From Calliopum simillimum (taxonomy: Eukaryota > Arthropoda > Insecta > Diptera > Lauxaniidae), in contig OX638370.1 in assembly GCA_951812925.1 (NCBI GenBank), forward strand, positions 116,140,897 to 116,204,896: a DNA stretch of 64,000 nucleotides. The letters are read 5' to 3'. Made by a program: the position numbers and the translations under genes. This document shows positions 1-10,780 of this stretch, one piece after another. The notes below the pieces were generated by a model. The model made no database searches. It saw only the letters and a program-made list of their open reading frames with translations, and was not told where the DNA came from. Every line of letters starts with the position of its first letter. Positions within the stretch are counted from its first letter, which is position 1.

Positions 1-232
1 TCATTTGAACATTTTAGTCGATGTCTTTTATTCAAAGCTATTTTATGTGACGTAATTCGATATTTTTTGCGTATAATTTTCAAGCCTAAGATATGATTAT
101 GATTGATATACTTAATAAAAACAATAATACAATAATAAGAAAAAACTCGGAAAGTATCGAATAGCATCGGAAAGAAATACAAAAACATATAGAATTCATA
201 ATCGTTGTTTTTTGTTGAAAAGTTTCAAATAG
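1..232. other. Unassigned flank of the first mobile element
   Basis: AT-rich sequence with no open frame or recognised repeat boundary. It contains short phrases such as TATCGAATAGCATCGG that recur in loosely similar form around 3780-3900, on the other side of the 235-3752 element. That fits the element having inserted into an old degenerate tandem region, but the similarity is too weak to prove it. Confidence 0.3.
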
Positions 233-811
233 TAGGGGAAGGTAACCGGCTGTGGGCCGTCACCGGTTGTGGGCAACCCCTTGTATTTTTTGACGCTTAT
301 AAAATATGACAGATCTGAGTATGAGGCTATGTGTACATTGACAATAAACAGTATTAATGCACTGAAGTGAAAGGACGCATCTGACCCGCAGCTACAACAA
401 AATAAAGAAAATTTACGAAGAAATTTTCAATAAAGTAATTTCTGAAGATTTTGCGAGTGTGATAAAGCGAAGTGAAATATTGCAAAGAGGTGAGTGCTAT
501 GCATTTTTATGCAGTATTTGCGTTAAATTTTCCGATTTTATATCGAGTTTGCTCAAAATTTTCGCCACGAGAATTTTGCCAGTCACTTAAGGTTTGGTTG
601 CCGTTACCAGTTGTGGGCCACCTTTTGTAATCGGTTGTGGGTTACCATAAAATACTAAAGATATCGACTTCTGTTAGATGTTTTTAGGATGAACTTGGTC
701 CCTTGCAAGCCTCTTCACCCAAAAAATCATCAAATCGCGGCCAAAAGCCAAATTGCGAATCCGATGAGGATGATTAATAACACAGGTTTACAAAAAAAAA
801 AAATTGTCATG

Positions 812-1667
812 GCGTTTTGATCAGGCTATTTGTTTCCTAGGGACTTTGACGTCCTGAATCCGAATCCGGGGTCCGTTTTTTCCAAAACGTCTGAGAAAAA
901 ATGTTGCAAGGTCATATAGAGGTCATGTGTCGTTTAGTGATAAATTGGCTAAAATTCTGAAACTAATTTTTTATCATTGAGTTGTTAGTCTTTAAAAAGA
1001 ATATGTGATTAAGAAGGGTATCTCGGAATTAGTTTCGGAGATATAGCCATCGGAAGATCAGGATATATCTTCTATGAAAATTGCTATAAGTTGGGAACCC
1101 CTGAATGGATTTGTAAAATATTGGTGTCATATGAAAGGTATTTTGACAACCTATAAAAATGTTTTGGTCATATTTTCAATTAGGTTCATAGTTTTCGAGA
1201 TATGAGCTTTTTTTGAAATTTTGTGAAATTTTTCAATTACAACAACAAATAAATCAACAACACCAAAAACAACAACAACAAAAACAACAACAACAATAAC
1301 AACAACAACAAAATGCCTTTCATATGACACCAATATTTTCCAAAGCCACTCAGGGGTTCCCAACTAATAGCAGTTTTCATAGAAGATATATATTCTGATC
1401 TTCCGATGGCTATATCTCCGAAACTAGGTTCGAGATACCCGTTTTGCTCACATATTCTTTTTAAGATCTAAAAGCTCAATGATTAAAAATTAGTTTCAGA
1501 ATTTTAGCGAATTTATCACTAATCGACACATGAACCCCATTTTGACCTCCATATGACCTTGAAATCTTTTTTCTCAGACGTTCTGGAAAAAAACGGACCC
1601 GGGATTCAGATTTAGGACAACAAAGTACCTAGGAAAACATAGTCTGGTCAAAACGCCACACACTGCG
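812..1667. mobile_element. Foldback (long inverted repeat) element nested in the first element
   Basis: The left arm (about 812-1200) and right arm (about 1325-1667) are inverted copies. The left begins TGGCGTTTTGATCAGG and the right ends CTGGTCAAAACGCCA. Within the arms, phrases such as GGTCCGTTTTTTCCA, TTTATCACTAA and CATATGACACCAATATTTT have inverted counterparts. The loop contains a CAA-type microsatellite. No protein is encoded; the 70-codon minus-strand open frame through the loop is low complexity. The exact insertion boundary and target duplication are not resolved. Confidence 0.7.
1236..1312. repeat. (CAA)n-type microsatellite in the foldback loop
   Basis: Imperfect AAC/CAA trinucleotide tract interrupted by AAAAC and AATAA units. 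It lies at the centre of symmetry of the foldback element. Confidence 0.8.
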
Positions 1668-2021
1668 TTGGCTAGTGGGCAAAAATCAAAATTTTTTGTG
1701 ACTCGAAACCTAATAATATTGGTATCAATCGACAGGTAATTGTTTCAATAAAATAAAAACAAAATATTTAGGGGAAAAACTCAGTTTTGGCTACGCTGTG
1801 ACATTTCAAAGTTGAGATATTTTCCAAAAAAAATCATGTTTTATTAACATAGTTTTGGGTTCTCTTAGACAAATAATTATCAAAAATTTGTCTTTTGATT
1901 AAACCAAGCGAAGTAAAGTTTTTTATTATAAATAATATTTAAGTAAATAAATAAAACTAAAAAATTTTCGAAAATATATAATTTGATTTATATTGTAGTG
2001 ATTTTACTACATGATATAGTA

Positions 2022-2906
2022 AGTTCGGGTAATGTGATATAGGCATTTTTGTTTTTTAAATTACTCGTAGTTTTCAAAGCATAGCTGCTGTCACTTTATG
2101 TATTATGTTTAATTGATGTATTGTGCAGTATATTATGATTTTGGAGTTCTTTAGCGTCAGCCAATCTTAAGCTATTTCAACAAAATTGAAAAAAGGCAAA
2201 AAAAGTTAAAAAACAAAATTGGCGGGTAATGTGATATACTATATCCCATATACCAACAAATTGCATTTTCGGCAAAAAGATCATCGTGTTATGAAGAAAC
2301 TTTAGTTGTGGAACTTTTACTTCAGGTAAGGAGTGATAAACATTACTAAAATCGCTTTAACAAAGCTTTAGCTCATTTTTCTTAAAAACTGTGACCTTTA
2401 TATATAAATGTTGAACCAACAAATTGTGAATAAGGAAAAACGTTTTAGATTTGGGCCAAAAGACCATCGTGCCAAACATTTTGCAGTGCAAGTGGAACAT
2501 CAAATATTTTCGGTGCCAGAAGTGCTCTATATCACATTACCCGAATTTCAGGTTTAAAACAATCAGGTTATTTTTGAAAAACACACTCTAGCAAATAAAA
2601 AATTCAATTGATTTATGGTTAGGTATATTCACCCACTAGCAGAATTTACTATTGCGGCTATGATATCAATTTTAGTTTAGGCTAGATCCTATCATAAAGC
2701 ACACACAAATAAAGTTTTTTTTTTCACTGCTAAATCGATTTTACCACACTGAAGGCAGAATAAGTAAAGGTGGGCGCTCAGAAACTTGCAGCAAGTTTCT
2801 TTTTCAGTTACTGTGGTGTTGACGAAAAAATCATTATCGAGAGTTGTTTATTTAAGGAAATATGCTGGTATATCACATTACCCGCCTATATCACATTACC
2901 CGAAGT
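2022..2906. mobile_element. 885-bp TIR element with TA target site and repeated GGGTAATGTGATATA motif
   Basis: The ends are TA-AGTTCGGGTAATGTGATATA on the left and TATATCACATTACCCGAAGT-TA on the right. The 15-mer GGGTAATGTGATATA occurs forward at 2027 and 2224 and inverted at 2528, 2869 and 2887, all pointing inward from their nearer end. There is no transposase frame; the 65-codon open frame at 2770-2967 merely runs through the right end. The layout (TA duplication plus reiterated subterminal motif) matches the host element around it and the relic at 42141-43209. Confidence 0.75.
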
Positions 2907-3945
2907 TACTCTATTATCAAATGAAAACCTTCAGAAATTGACAAATTTCGATGAAAATAAAAAATAAATCTTATAAAATTAAGTGCCGTTTTTTTTTTTT
3001 AATCTACTAGTACGGATTCTATATAATCAAGAACTGCAAATAACTTTTCCTACTTCGTCCTACAAATATGTTTTTTCTTTTTTTTTTAAAAATGCTTAAA
3101 ATGAGAAATTTGCATGAAATTCAAAATTTATGTTGAAAATTTTTTTTTGTTTTTATTAACACAAATGGTTTCAAAAGTACAAAAAAACTTTATTGCTACT
3201 ACGTATATTTCATTTGTTAACACTAAACATTACTTTTTCATCATCGTTATATATGGAGCTTAAGAAAATCGTCCTACATACCTGGTTTTTAGCAAAAGTA
3301 TAAAGTTTACAACAAATCTGAGATCATTTGTGAGCTCAGCGACCCCAAATTACATACTTATAATGCCAAATTTCATCGATATCTAACAACTCCTTCTATT
3401 TCTGACCATTGCTTGTATGGGCTCAACGCACTGTGCGCCATGACATTTTTTTTTTTTGTAAACCTGTGTAATTTGAAAAAGTCACATTTTCTTGATGTTT
3501 TTTCGCCACTAGAGGCTTCATTGATAAATAAATTTGGATAATACATATTTCTTTACTGGTTTTTTTCATAATTTTGCATTTGAAGTGGATTTTTCAGGGT
3601 GGCCCACAACCGGCTATAAAATTTGTTCTGTTTCTTTTTGGTTACCTACTGCCTCTAGCTTTCCATTGGTACCCATAAGTCCGAAAAATGTATACTTGAA
3701 TGCAAGTTGCGGGTAAAAAACGAAACCCGGCCCACAACCGGTTACCTTCCCCTACCTATAGAAAAACGTAACAAAATCCGAATAGTATTGAAAAACATCG
3801 AGAAAAGTAATATATCATCAAAGGGTCTCAAAAGTACAGGAAAACTTTGAATGAAGTCCTAAATGGGCAAAAGATGCTTATAAATTTTAAAAATTGTAAA
3901 AATTAATCAAACAGTGTCGGAATCATCGAAAAAATATGCTAAGTG

Positions 3946-4821
3946 TGTGAGGACACAAATCGGAAGTCTCATTTGCGTCAATATCTTTTTAATAATTACT
4001 TCTATTTTAAGTATTAATAACATTAAGAACTAATTAAGGTTAAAATAAGTAATGAATTTCTAGTTAAATAATTCTGGAATTAATTTAAGACTAAGGATTT
4101 TTTAGTAAGAAGATAGGTTTAGGACAATCGCATCCAAAGGGCTTGACAAACTATCGTGCAACCGCTTGATAAACAGTTGAACGAGAATTTCTTGATTATC
4201 ACGTGCGACAGCAACTCTGGTGCCGAAACAGTAAGTGCCAACTGTCAAATCTTATCAATAAAAGAAAACAGCTGAACGTGGATGAAAACAGAATGGTGGC
4301 ATGTAAGTTTCGGTGATGGTATCTTTTCTAGTAACCTGATCGGCATCGAGGTAAGATGTGTTTTTTGAATATTTCAACCATTCATGGATGAAACTGAGAC
4401 TTTAAAGCAAAATCCAGTACATACGTATCAGTGAACAGTGACTAAGACTGTAGGCTTTGTTTTCTAGAGAATTTCCTGACCTGACTCGAGAGTGTAGCGG
4501 TGGCACGGGCTCTCGTGAACTAACAACACAGGCAATGACAGGTTAGTAGAGGACAACGGGAAGGCATCGATGGCGCGACTCTCTTGAATCCTGACGACTG
4601 GACAGAAACACAGACCAACATAGCGACATGACGACAAGGAGGCAGTGATGGCTTGACACCTGGATAGGTTGTTATTCACGACATACAGATATACTCATCG
4701 TCCATACTTACCCCATTTGTCATCCGTATTACTAAGCTTGTATTTTAATATATCTTAAGAGTGCTTTTCAGTGAAACTAGAAATAGTAAAATAGAATTGT
4801 GAAATAGCACCAAAATCAAGT
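3946..4821. mobile_element. LTR-like repeat, copy 1 (3'-truncated)
   Basis: Begins TGTGAGGACACAAATCGGAA and follows the other copies at 12622-13563 (inverted), 19634-20567 (inverted), 25788-26515 (diverged) and 55670-56427 for about 870 bp. It lacks the last part of the consensus (the stretch ending GGCTAACGGCAAAAAG). No primer-binding site, gag or pol is adjacent, so it looks like a solo LTR or a fragment. The 71-codon minus-strand open frame at 4464-4679 has diverged counterparts in other copies and is probably not a gene. Confidence 0.65.
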
Positions 4822-4984
4822 CTTTGCTCGTCACTTTTTCGTATATGCTCTCTTTCTTTCTCCCGAAATTGTATGAAGCTACTACAAATCTGGGCTTGCC
4901 AATGTGTTGCAACTTGCAAGTGTTACCGTATCATGAAATTTACTGTAGATTTTCTACAAGCACGTTGTAATCTGACCTGAAGCA

Positions 4985-5290
4985 CTTACTGCCATACCTA
5001 AATTGGAGCGACAGCGTTATTTTACTGTCAAAAATTTCTCATGTGCATGCAATTTGTATGGCGCATACCGAAATTGCCAACGCTCAATGCTCAGCTATTC
5101 GAATTTCCAATTTTGACAAAGCGTTATGGATTGAAGTTAGCTGCAGAAAAGTAAAAAAAGAAACAACAATACGAATTTGACAAACAAATGACTTCAACGC
5201 AACGCTCTTTATTTCGGTATGGCGCTTGACGCTTTTGTGTAACGTTAAATAACGCAACGCCTGACGCTCCAATTTAGGTATGGCAGTAAG
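4985..5290. mobile_element. 306-bp MITE with about 25-bp terminal inverted repeats
   Basis: The left terminus CTTACTGCCATACCTAAATT is repeated inverted at the right (AATTTAGGTATGGCAGTAAG). A second inverted pair, GTATGGCGC...ATACCGAAAT / ATTTCGGTATGGCGC, lies inside. No coding potential and no clear target duplication. The superfamily cannot be assigned. Confidence 0.75.
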
Positions 5291-5797
5291 CGATATAAAA
5301 TATAGTACTGTGAAGCATTTCTTAGAATCAGGTTTTTTTTTTACACTGATGAAAAAAATGAGTGCACTTCAGTGTCAAAATGAAATCAGTGTACAGTGAA
5401 GATTTGAATCTTGAATTTTTAAGATCAAATACTTTAGTTCTGTGTAAAATGCGCGAGTTAAAAAAAAAACTACACTATGTATACTTCAGGATATATTGTG
5501 TAGGCTCAAAGTGTATATTAACCAAAGTTATAAGCTCCTAGTCATTCAAAGGATTAGTTTATTAGTAATATTTTAAGAAAGTTTTTTGTTGCTAAGGACA
5601 CGCACTGTGCTTGGATTTTTACCAATCAAAGAATTCTGTATAGTTACACAATAAATTAATGACGACAATAAACTATAGCATCTAAAAGTGTCGGAAATTA
5701 ATAAGTTACACCATTCGAAAACTTGATTTGACAAATTTTTTTGGTTAAAAATTAATGAGATGCAAAATTACGTTTTTTTGTAGATTCGCTCATATAG
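5291..5797. other. Unassigned AT-rich spacer
   Basis: No gene, RNA or clear repeat boundary. It contains a small self-similar patch near 5345-5395 (GTGCACTTCAGTGTC, ATCAGTGTACAGTGAA). Confidence 0.3.
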
Positions 5798-5799
5798 TA

Positions 5800-7183
5800 C
5801 AGTCATTTGGTAGTTTTACCTGGAAAGTTTTGCGGGATTTCTGCAAATGAGTTATTTTATAGATTTCGATGTGCTCTTTCAGAATTTCAACTTTGCTACC
5901 TCGTATCGTGTTCGCTCGAGCCGCCATATTGGAAAAATGGCGTCCAAAATCAGTTTTTTACAAATATCTCTTTAACAATAATATATTGAGAAAAATTTTG
6001 TAGGACAATGTTGTAGCTTATAAAATTTTCTATAAAAATGACTTTTAAATTGTTTTCGTACGACTTATAACTCAGGAGATATCTTTATTCAAAATTTAAG
6101 AAAAATTAGTAAATTGTGAATGCCACTTATGAATAGGCACAGTGATGTGTCAAGCTTATAATTACGATAACTTATGAACGGTCAGTTGCACGTTTAAAAT
6201 AAAAACATCTATTTATAGGGAATAACTTGCGCTACAAGTTACATATTTTTTTTTTTTCATATCACCTATAGTTAAGGAGATATTTTTCCAACAAACATAA
6301 AATTTTGAAAAAAAAAGTTTTTTCAAAATGGCTCCTAAACGATTCGTTCTAGAAAAAAAATTGTCCATGAATTTTGTAGAACGTTCAATTCCCTATAATG
6401 GTCTCTTAGAGCTGTTTTTTCGTCAGACTTATCCTTCATGAGATATAGCGTCTTGAAAATCATTCAAAATTGAATATTGTTCTATGCGCCCTACTATGTT
6501 CAATTTTGAATGATTTTCAAGTCGCGATATCTCATGAAGGGTAAGTCTAACGAAAAAACAGCTCTAAGAGACCATTATAGGGAATTGAACGTTCTACCAA
6601 ATGTATTGACAATTTTTTTTCTAGGACGAACCGTTTAGGAGCCATTTCGAAAAAAACGTTTTTTTTCAAAATCTCAGGTTTGTGGGAAAAATATCTCCTT
6701 AACTATAGGTGATATGAAAAAAAATAACATGTAACTTATAGCGCATGTTATTTCCTATAAACAACTGTTTTTATTTTAAACGTGCAACTCACCGTTCATA
6801 AGTTATCGTAATTATAAGCTTGACACATCACTGTGCCTACTCATAAGTGGCATTCACAATTTACTAATTTTTCTAAAGTTTTGAATAAAGATATCTCCTG
6901 AGTTATAAGTCGTACGAAAACAATTCAAAGGTCATTTTTATAGAAAATTTTATAAGATACAACATTGTCCTACAAAATTTTTCTCAATATATTATTGTTA
7001 AAGAGATATTTGTAAAAAACTGATTTTGGACGCCATTTTTCCAATATGGCGGCTCGAGCGAACACGATACGAGGTAGCAAAGTTGAAATTCTGAAAGAGC
7101 ACATCGAAATCTATAAAATAACTCATTTGCAGAAATCCCGCAAAACTTTCCAGGTAACATCATTTTTTTCTCCCAAATGATTG
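5800..7183. mobile_element. 1.38-kb near-perfect palindromic element with TA target site
   Basis: Two arms of about 670 bp meet around 6476-6497. The ends are TA-CAGTCATTTGG and CCAAATGATTG-TA, so the terminus starts CAGT/CAAT inside a TA duplication, as in Tc1/mariner elements. Matching inverted blocks include TTTGCTACCTCGTATCGTGT and CGGCTCGAGCGAACACGATA at the outer arms, ATTCACAATTTACTAATTTT midway, and AATTTTGAATGATTTTCAAG near the centre. No transposase frame. The terminal 20 bp beyond the first 11 are more diverged than the arms, with a short indel. Confidence 0.82.
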
Positions 7184-7185
7184 TA

Positions 7186-8526
7186 CTAATATGGGTTTTT
7201 CGAATTATAAGAACATTTTCGAAAAATGTAACATATTGTGCCGTTTTTAGTCGAAAATTTTAAATTTAATCGTTTTACCTGTTTATGACACAACTGTTAA
7301 CAGTAAGATGGACACAAAGCCACTATTTACAAAAAACGACGGTAATTTCTATTGGGTCATTATTTTAATTTATAATTACTTGATACGTTAGTAGTTCTTT
7401 TTACACTGATTACTCTGAAATTCATTCGATACACATTATTGGAAATAATAAATTAACAATTTTCTATTTACGTTTTGCTTTTAATAAGGCAAATCAATTA
7501 TCTAAATTACAATTGAATTCTCTTTTTACGAAAAGTTTATTTGAGGTTATGAAATTGATGATAAGAACTCGAGAAAATGATAACTCCAATTGGTTTGGTG
7601 GCATATTGTTTAATAATTCTCTTTCTAGTTCAAACATAAAAGCAACAAATTTTTTTTTGCCACATCCACTACTTTTGCACCTTCACTTTCGAAGTAAATA
7701 CCTGATAGACAGTTTTTTTCGTGAGTGTAATCTTAAAATTCCTCTAAATTATTTATCTGTTCATATCTATCTAATTAGATTCATATTTTTTGCAAACTTG
7801 TAGCGTTAATGTTTTGCCAAAAATACAAATTTATTGTCAATTCATATGCACCAAACGATGTTGGCCTAAATGATATGAAGTTTTTTGTATACAATTCGAA
7901 AATTTGCCACAGCCACAGATTATTCAATTTGTGGTACAACAATAGAAAGCATTTCATAATTCAATTTGTTGTAAAACTGTAGCGATATTAAAGACACAAA
8001 AAACACGACTGTTGTATAAACAAAAAGCGCAAAGTTATTACCTTTTTTTCCAGGTTTTGAATGTGAACAGTTAATTAAATGAAGATTAATGAAGATTTGA
8101 GATCATTGATTTCTTATATGCATGCAAAATCATATGGAGCGATACAAATTCATTATTGAAACCGTTGCAGAAAATATTTAAATCAAAATCTTATTAACAA
8201 TTAAAAATAAATACTTTCATTTCGTATATGATTTGAAACAATATAGTACCTTCACAATGAGTACGAATGACATGATGTGACATCACTTAAGAAAGTTAAT
8301 GAATATTTTTTTAAGATTTTGTATACATGGAGTGTGAGAAATTAAAAATGCTGGGAAATTTAAGTTTTCACATATAAAATCTTTAAAAAAGACAAAGTAA
8401 GGCCAAGTACGAGGGTAATGGTAAAGATGACGTGTTTTTGTGTGAAAGATATGTTTTTGGCCGAAAGTACCTTTATCTTATGAAGCATCAATTTGAAGTT
8501 AAATTTTACTGCTTTGTTCAGTTTTG
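7186..8526. other. Unassigned AT-rich stretch
   Basis: About 1.3 kb, strongly AT-rich. A 96-codon open frame at 7513-7803 has no domain, signal peptide or codon pattern that sets it apart from chance. Nothing else recognisable. Confidence 0.3.
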
Positions 8527-9616
8527 TTTGAGTTGAGTTGGGTTGAGTTCAGTTGAATTGAGTTGAGTTGAGTTGAGTTGAGTTGAGTTGAGTTGAGTTG
8601 AGTTGAGTTGAGTTGAGTTGAGTTGAGTTGAGTTGAGTTGAGTTGAGTTGAGTTGAGTTGAGTTCAGTTGAGTTCAGTTGAGTTGAGTTGAGTTGAGTTG
8701 AGTTGAGTTGAGTTGAGTTGAGTTGAATTGAGTTGAATTGAGTTGAGTTGAGTTGAGTTGAGTTGAGTTGAGTTGAGTTGAGTTGAGTTGAGTTGATTTG
8801 AGTTGAGTTGAGTTGAGTTGAGTTGAGTTGAGTTGAGTTGAGTTGAGTTGAGTTGAGTTGAGTTGAGTTGAGTTGAGTTGAGTTGAGTTGAGTTGAGTTG
8901 AGTTGAGTTGAGTTGAGTTGAGTTGAGTTGAGTTGAGTTGAGTTGAGTTGAGTTGAGTTGAGTTGAGTTGAGTTGAGTTGAGTTGAGTTGAGTTGAGTTG
9001 AGTTGAGTTGAGTTGAGTTGAGTTGAGTTGAGTTGAGTTGAGTTGAGTTGAGTTGAGTTGAGTTGAGTTGAGTTGAGTTGAGTTGAGTTGAGTTGAGTTG
9101 AGTTGAGTTGAGTTGAGTTGAGTTGAGTTGAGTTGAGTTGAGTTGAGTTGAGTTGAGTTGAGTTGAGTTGAGTTGAGTTGAGTTGAGTTGAGTTGAGCTG
9201 AGTTGAATTGAGTTGCGTTGAGCTGAGTTGAGTTGAGTTGAGTTGAGTTGAGTTGAGTTGAGTTGAGTTGAGTTGAGTTGAGTTGAGTTGAGTTGAGTTG
9301 AGTTGAGTTGAGTTGAGTTGAGTTGAGTTGAGTTGAGTTGAGTTGAGTTGAGTTGAGTTGAGTTGAGTTGAGTTGAGTTGAGTTGAGTTGAGTTGAGTTG
9401 AGTTGAGTTGAGTTGAGTTGAGTTGAGTTGAGTTGAGTTGAGTTGAGTTGAGTTGAGTTGAGTTGAGTTGAGTTGAGTTGAGTTGAGTTGAGTTGAGTTG
9501 AGTTGAGTTGAGTTGAGTTGAGTTGAGTTGAGTTGAGTTGAGTTGAGTTGAGTAGAGTTGAGTTGAGTTGAGTTGAGTTCAGTTGAGTAGAATTGAGTTG
9601 AGTTGAGTTGAGTTGG
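8527..9616. repeat. (TTGAG)n satellite, about 218 pentamers
   Basis: Almost uninterrupted TTGAG repeats over 1.09 kb. Interruptions are scattered single-base variants (TTCAG, TTGAA, TTGGG, TTGCG, TAGAG), concentrated in the first 250 bp, near 9195-9225 and in the last 60 bp; the middle is essentially clean. The plus strand is almost free of cytosine, giving extreme strand asymmetry. The 3' edge passes through GTTTAGTTTA into the heptamer array. Confidence 0.98.
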
Positions 9617-10780
9617 GTTAGTTTAGTTTAGTTTTTTAGTTTTTAGTTTTTAGTTTTTAGTATTTAGTATTTAGTATTTAGTATTTAGTATTTAGTATTT
9701 AGTATTTAGTATTTAGTATTTAGTATTTAGTATTTAGTATTTAGTATTTAGTATTTAGTATTTAGTATTTAGTATTTAGTATTTAGTATTTAGTATTTAG
9801 TATTTAGTATTTAGTATTTAGTATTTAGTATTTAGTATTTAGTATTTAGTATTTAGTATTTAGTATTTAGTATTTAGTATTTAATATTTAATATTTAGTA
9901 TTTAGTATTTAGTTTTTAGTTTTGGTTTTTAGTTTTTAGATTTTAGTTTTTGGTTTTTAGTTTTTAGTTTTTAGTTTTTAGTTTTCAGTTTTTAGTTTTT
10001 TTTTAATATTTAGTATTTAGTATTTAGTTTTTAGTTTTGGTTTTTAGTTTTTAGATTTTAGTTTTTGGTTTTTAGTTTTTAGTTTTTAGTTTTTAGTTTT
10101 TAGTTTTTAGTTTTTAGTTTTTAGTTTTTAGTTTTAGTTTTTAGTTTTTAGTTTTTAGTTTTTAGTTTTTAGTTTTTAGTTTTTAGTTTTTAGTTTTTAG
10201 TTTTTAGTTTTTAGTTTTTAGTTTTTAGTTTTTAGTTTTTAGTTTTTAGTTTTTAGTTTTTAGTTTTTAGTTTTTAGTTTTTAGTTTTTAGTTTTTAGTC
10301 TTTAGTTTTTAGTTTTTAGTTTTTAGTTTTTAGTTTTTAGTTTTTAGTTTTTAGTATTTAGTTTTTAGTTTTTAGTTTTTAGTTTTTAGTTTTTAGTTTT
10401 TAGTTTTTAGTTTTTAGTTTTTAGTTTTTAGTTTTTAGTTTTTAGTTTTTAGTTTTTAGTTTTTAGTTTTTAGTTTTTAGTTTTTAGTTTTTAGTTTTTA
10501 GTTCATAGTTTTTAGTTTTAAATTTTTAGTTTATTTTTTAGTTTTTAGTTTATAGGTTTTAGTTTTTGTTTTTAGTATTTAGTATTTGGTTTTTAGTTTT
10601 AAGCATTTATTTTTTAATTTTCAGTTGTCAGTTTTTAGTTTTTCGTTTTTAGTTTTTAATTTTTAGTTTTTAGTTCTTAGTTTTTCGTTTTTAGTTTTCA
10701 GTTTTTAGTTTATTTTTTAGTTTTTCGCTTATAGTTTTTAGTTTTTAGTCTTTAGTTTTTAGTTTGTGGTTTTAGTTTTT
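9617..10780. repeat. Heptamer satellite: (TATTTAG)n then (TTTTTAG)n
   Basis: Starts with a short GTTTA bridge and a few TTTTTAG units (9617-9660). Then comes about 250 bp of TATTTAG (9661-9912) and about 870 bp of TTTTTAG with drifting variants (TTTTTGG, TTTTTCG, TTCATAG), which decay towards 10500-10780. A block of about 75 bp with the same order of variants occurs twice (about 9893-9970 and 10003-10078), showing that segments of the array were duplicated as units. Confidence 0.97.

Larger units (their letters stand above)
235..3752. mobile_element. 3.5-kb TIR element with TA target site (pogo/Tc1-mariner type, non-autonomous)
   Basis: The left end reads TA then GGGGAAGGTAACCGGCTGTG; the right end is its inverse (CACAACCGGTTACCTTCCCC then TA). 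The core ACCGGTTGTGGGC recurs below the left end (about 266-274, 603-620, 630-645) and next to the right end (about 3600-3615), the way transposase-binding subterminal repeats do. A second inverted match, built on CACAGGTTTAC plus an A-run, lies at about 780-812 and 3437-3475. No transposase reading frame is present. A foldback element (812-1667) and a second TA-flanked element (2022-2906) sit inside. The TA duplication and the terminal motif suggest the IS630/Tc1/mariner/pogo superfamily; the exact family is inference. Confidence 0.72.

Noticed and set aside
1151..1363. 70-codon frame with valine runs resembling a membrane protein
   Set aside because: Translation of a (CAA)n microsatellite in the loop of a foldback element.
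8527..10780. Telomere-like array (TTGAG, TTTTTAG)
   Set aside because: Higher flies lack telomerase-type telomeres, the unit drifts, and ordinary sequence lies on both sides. An internal satellite is the simpler reading.
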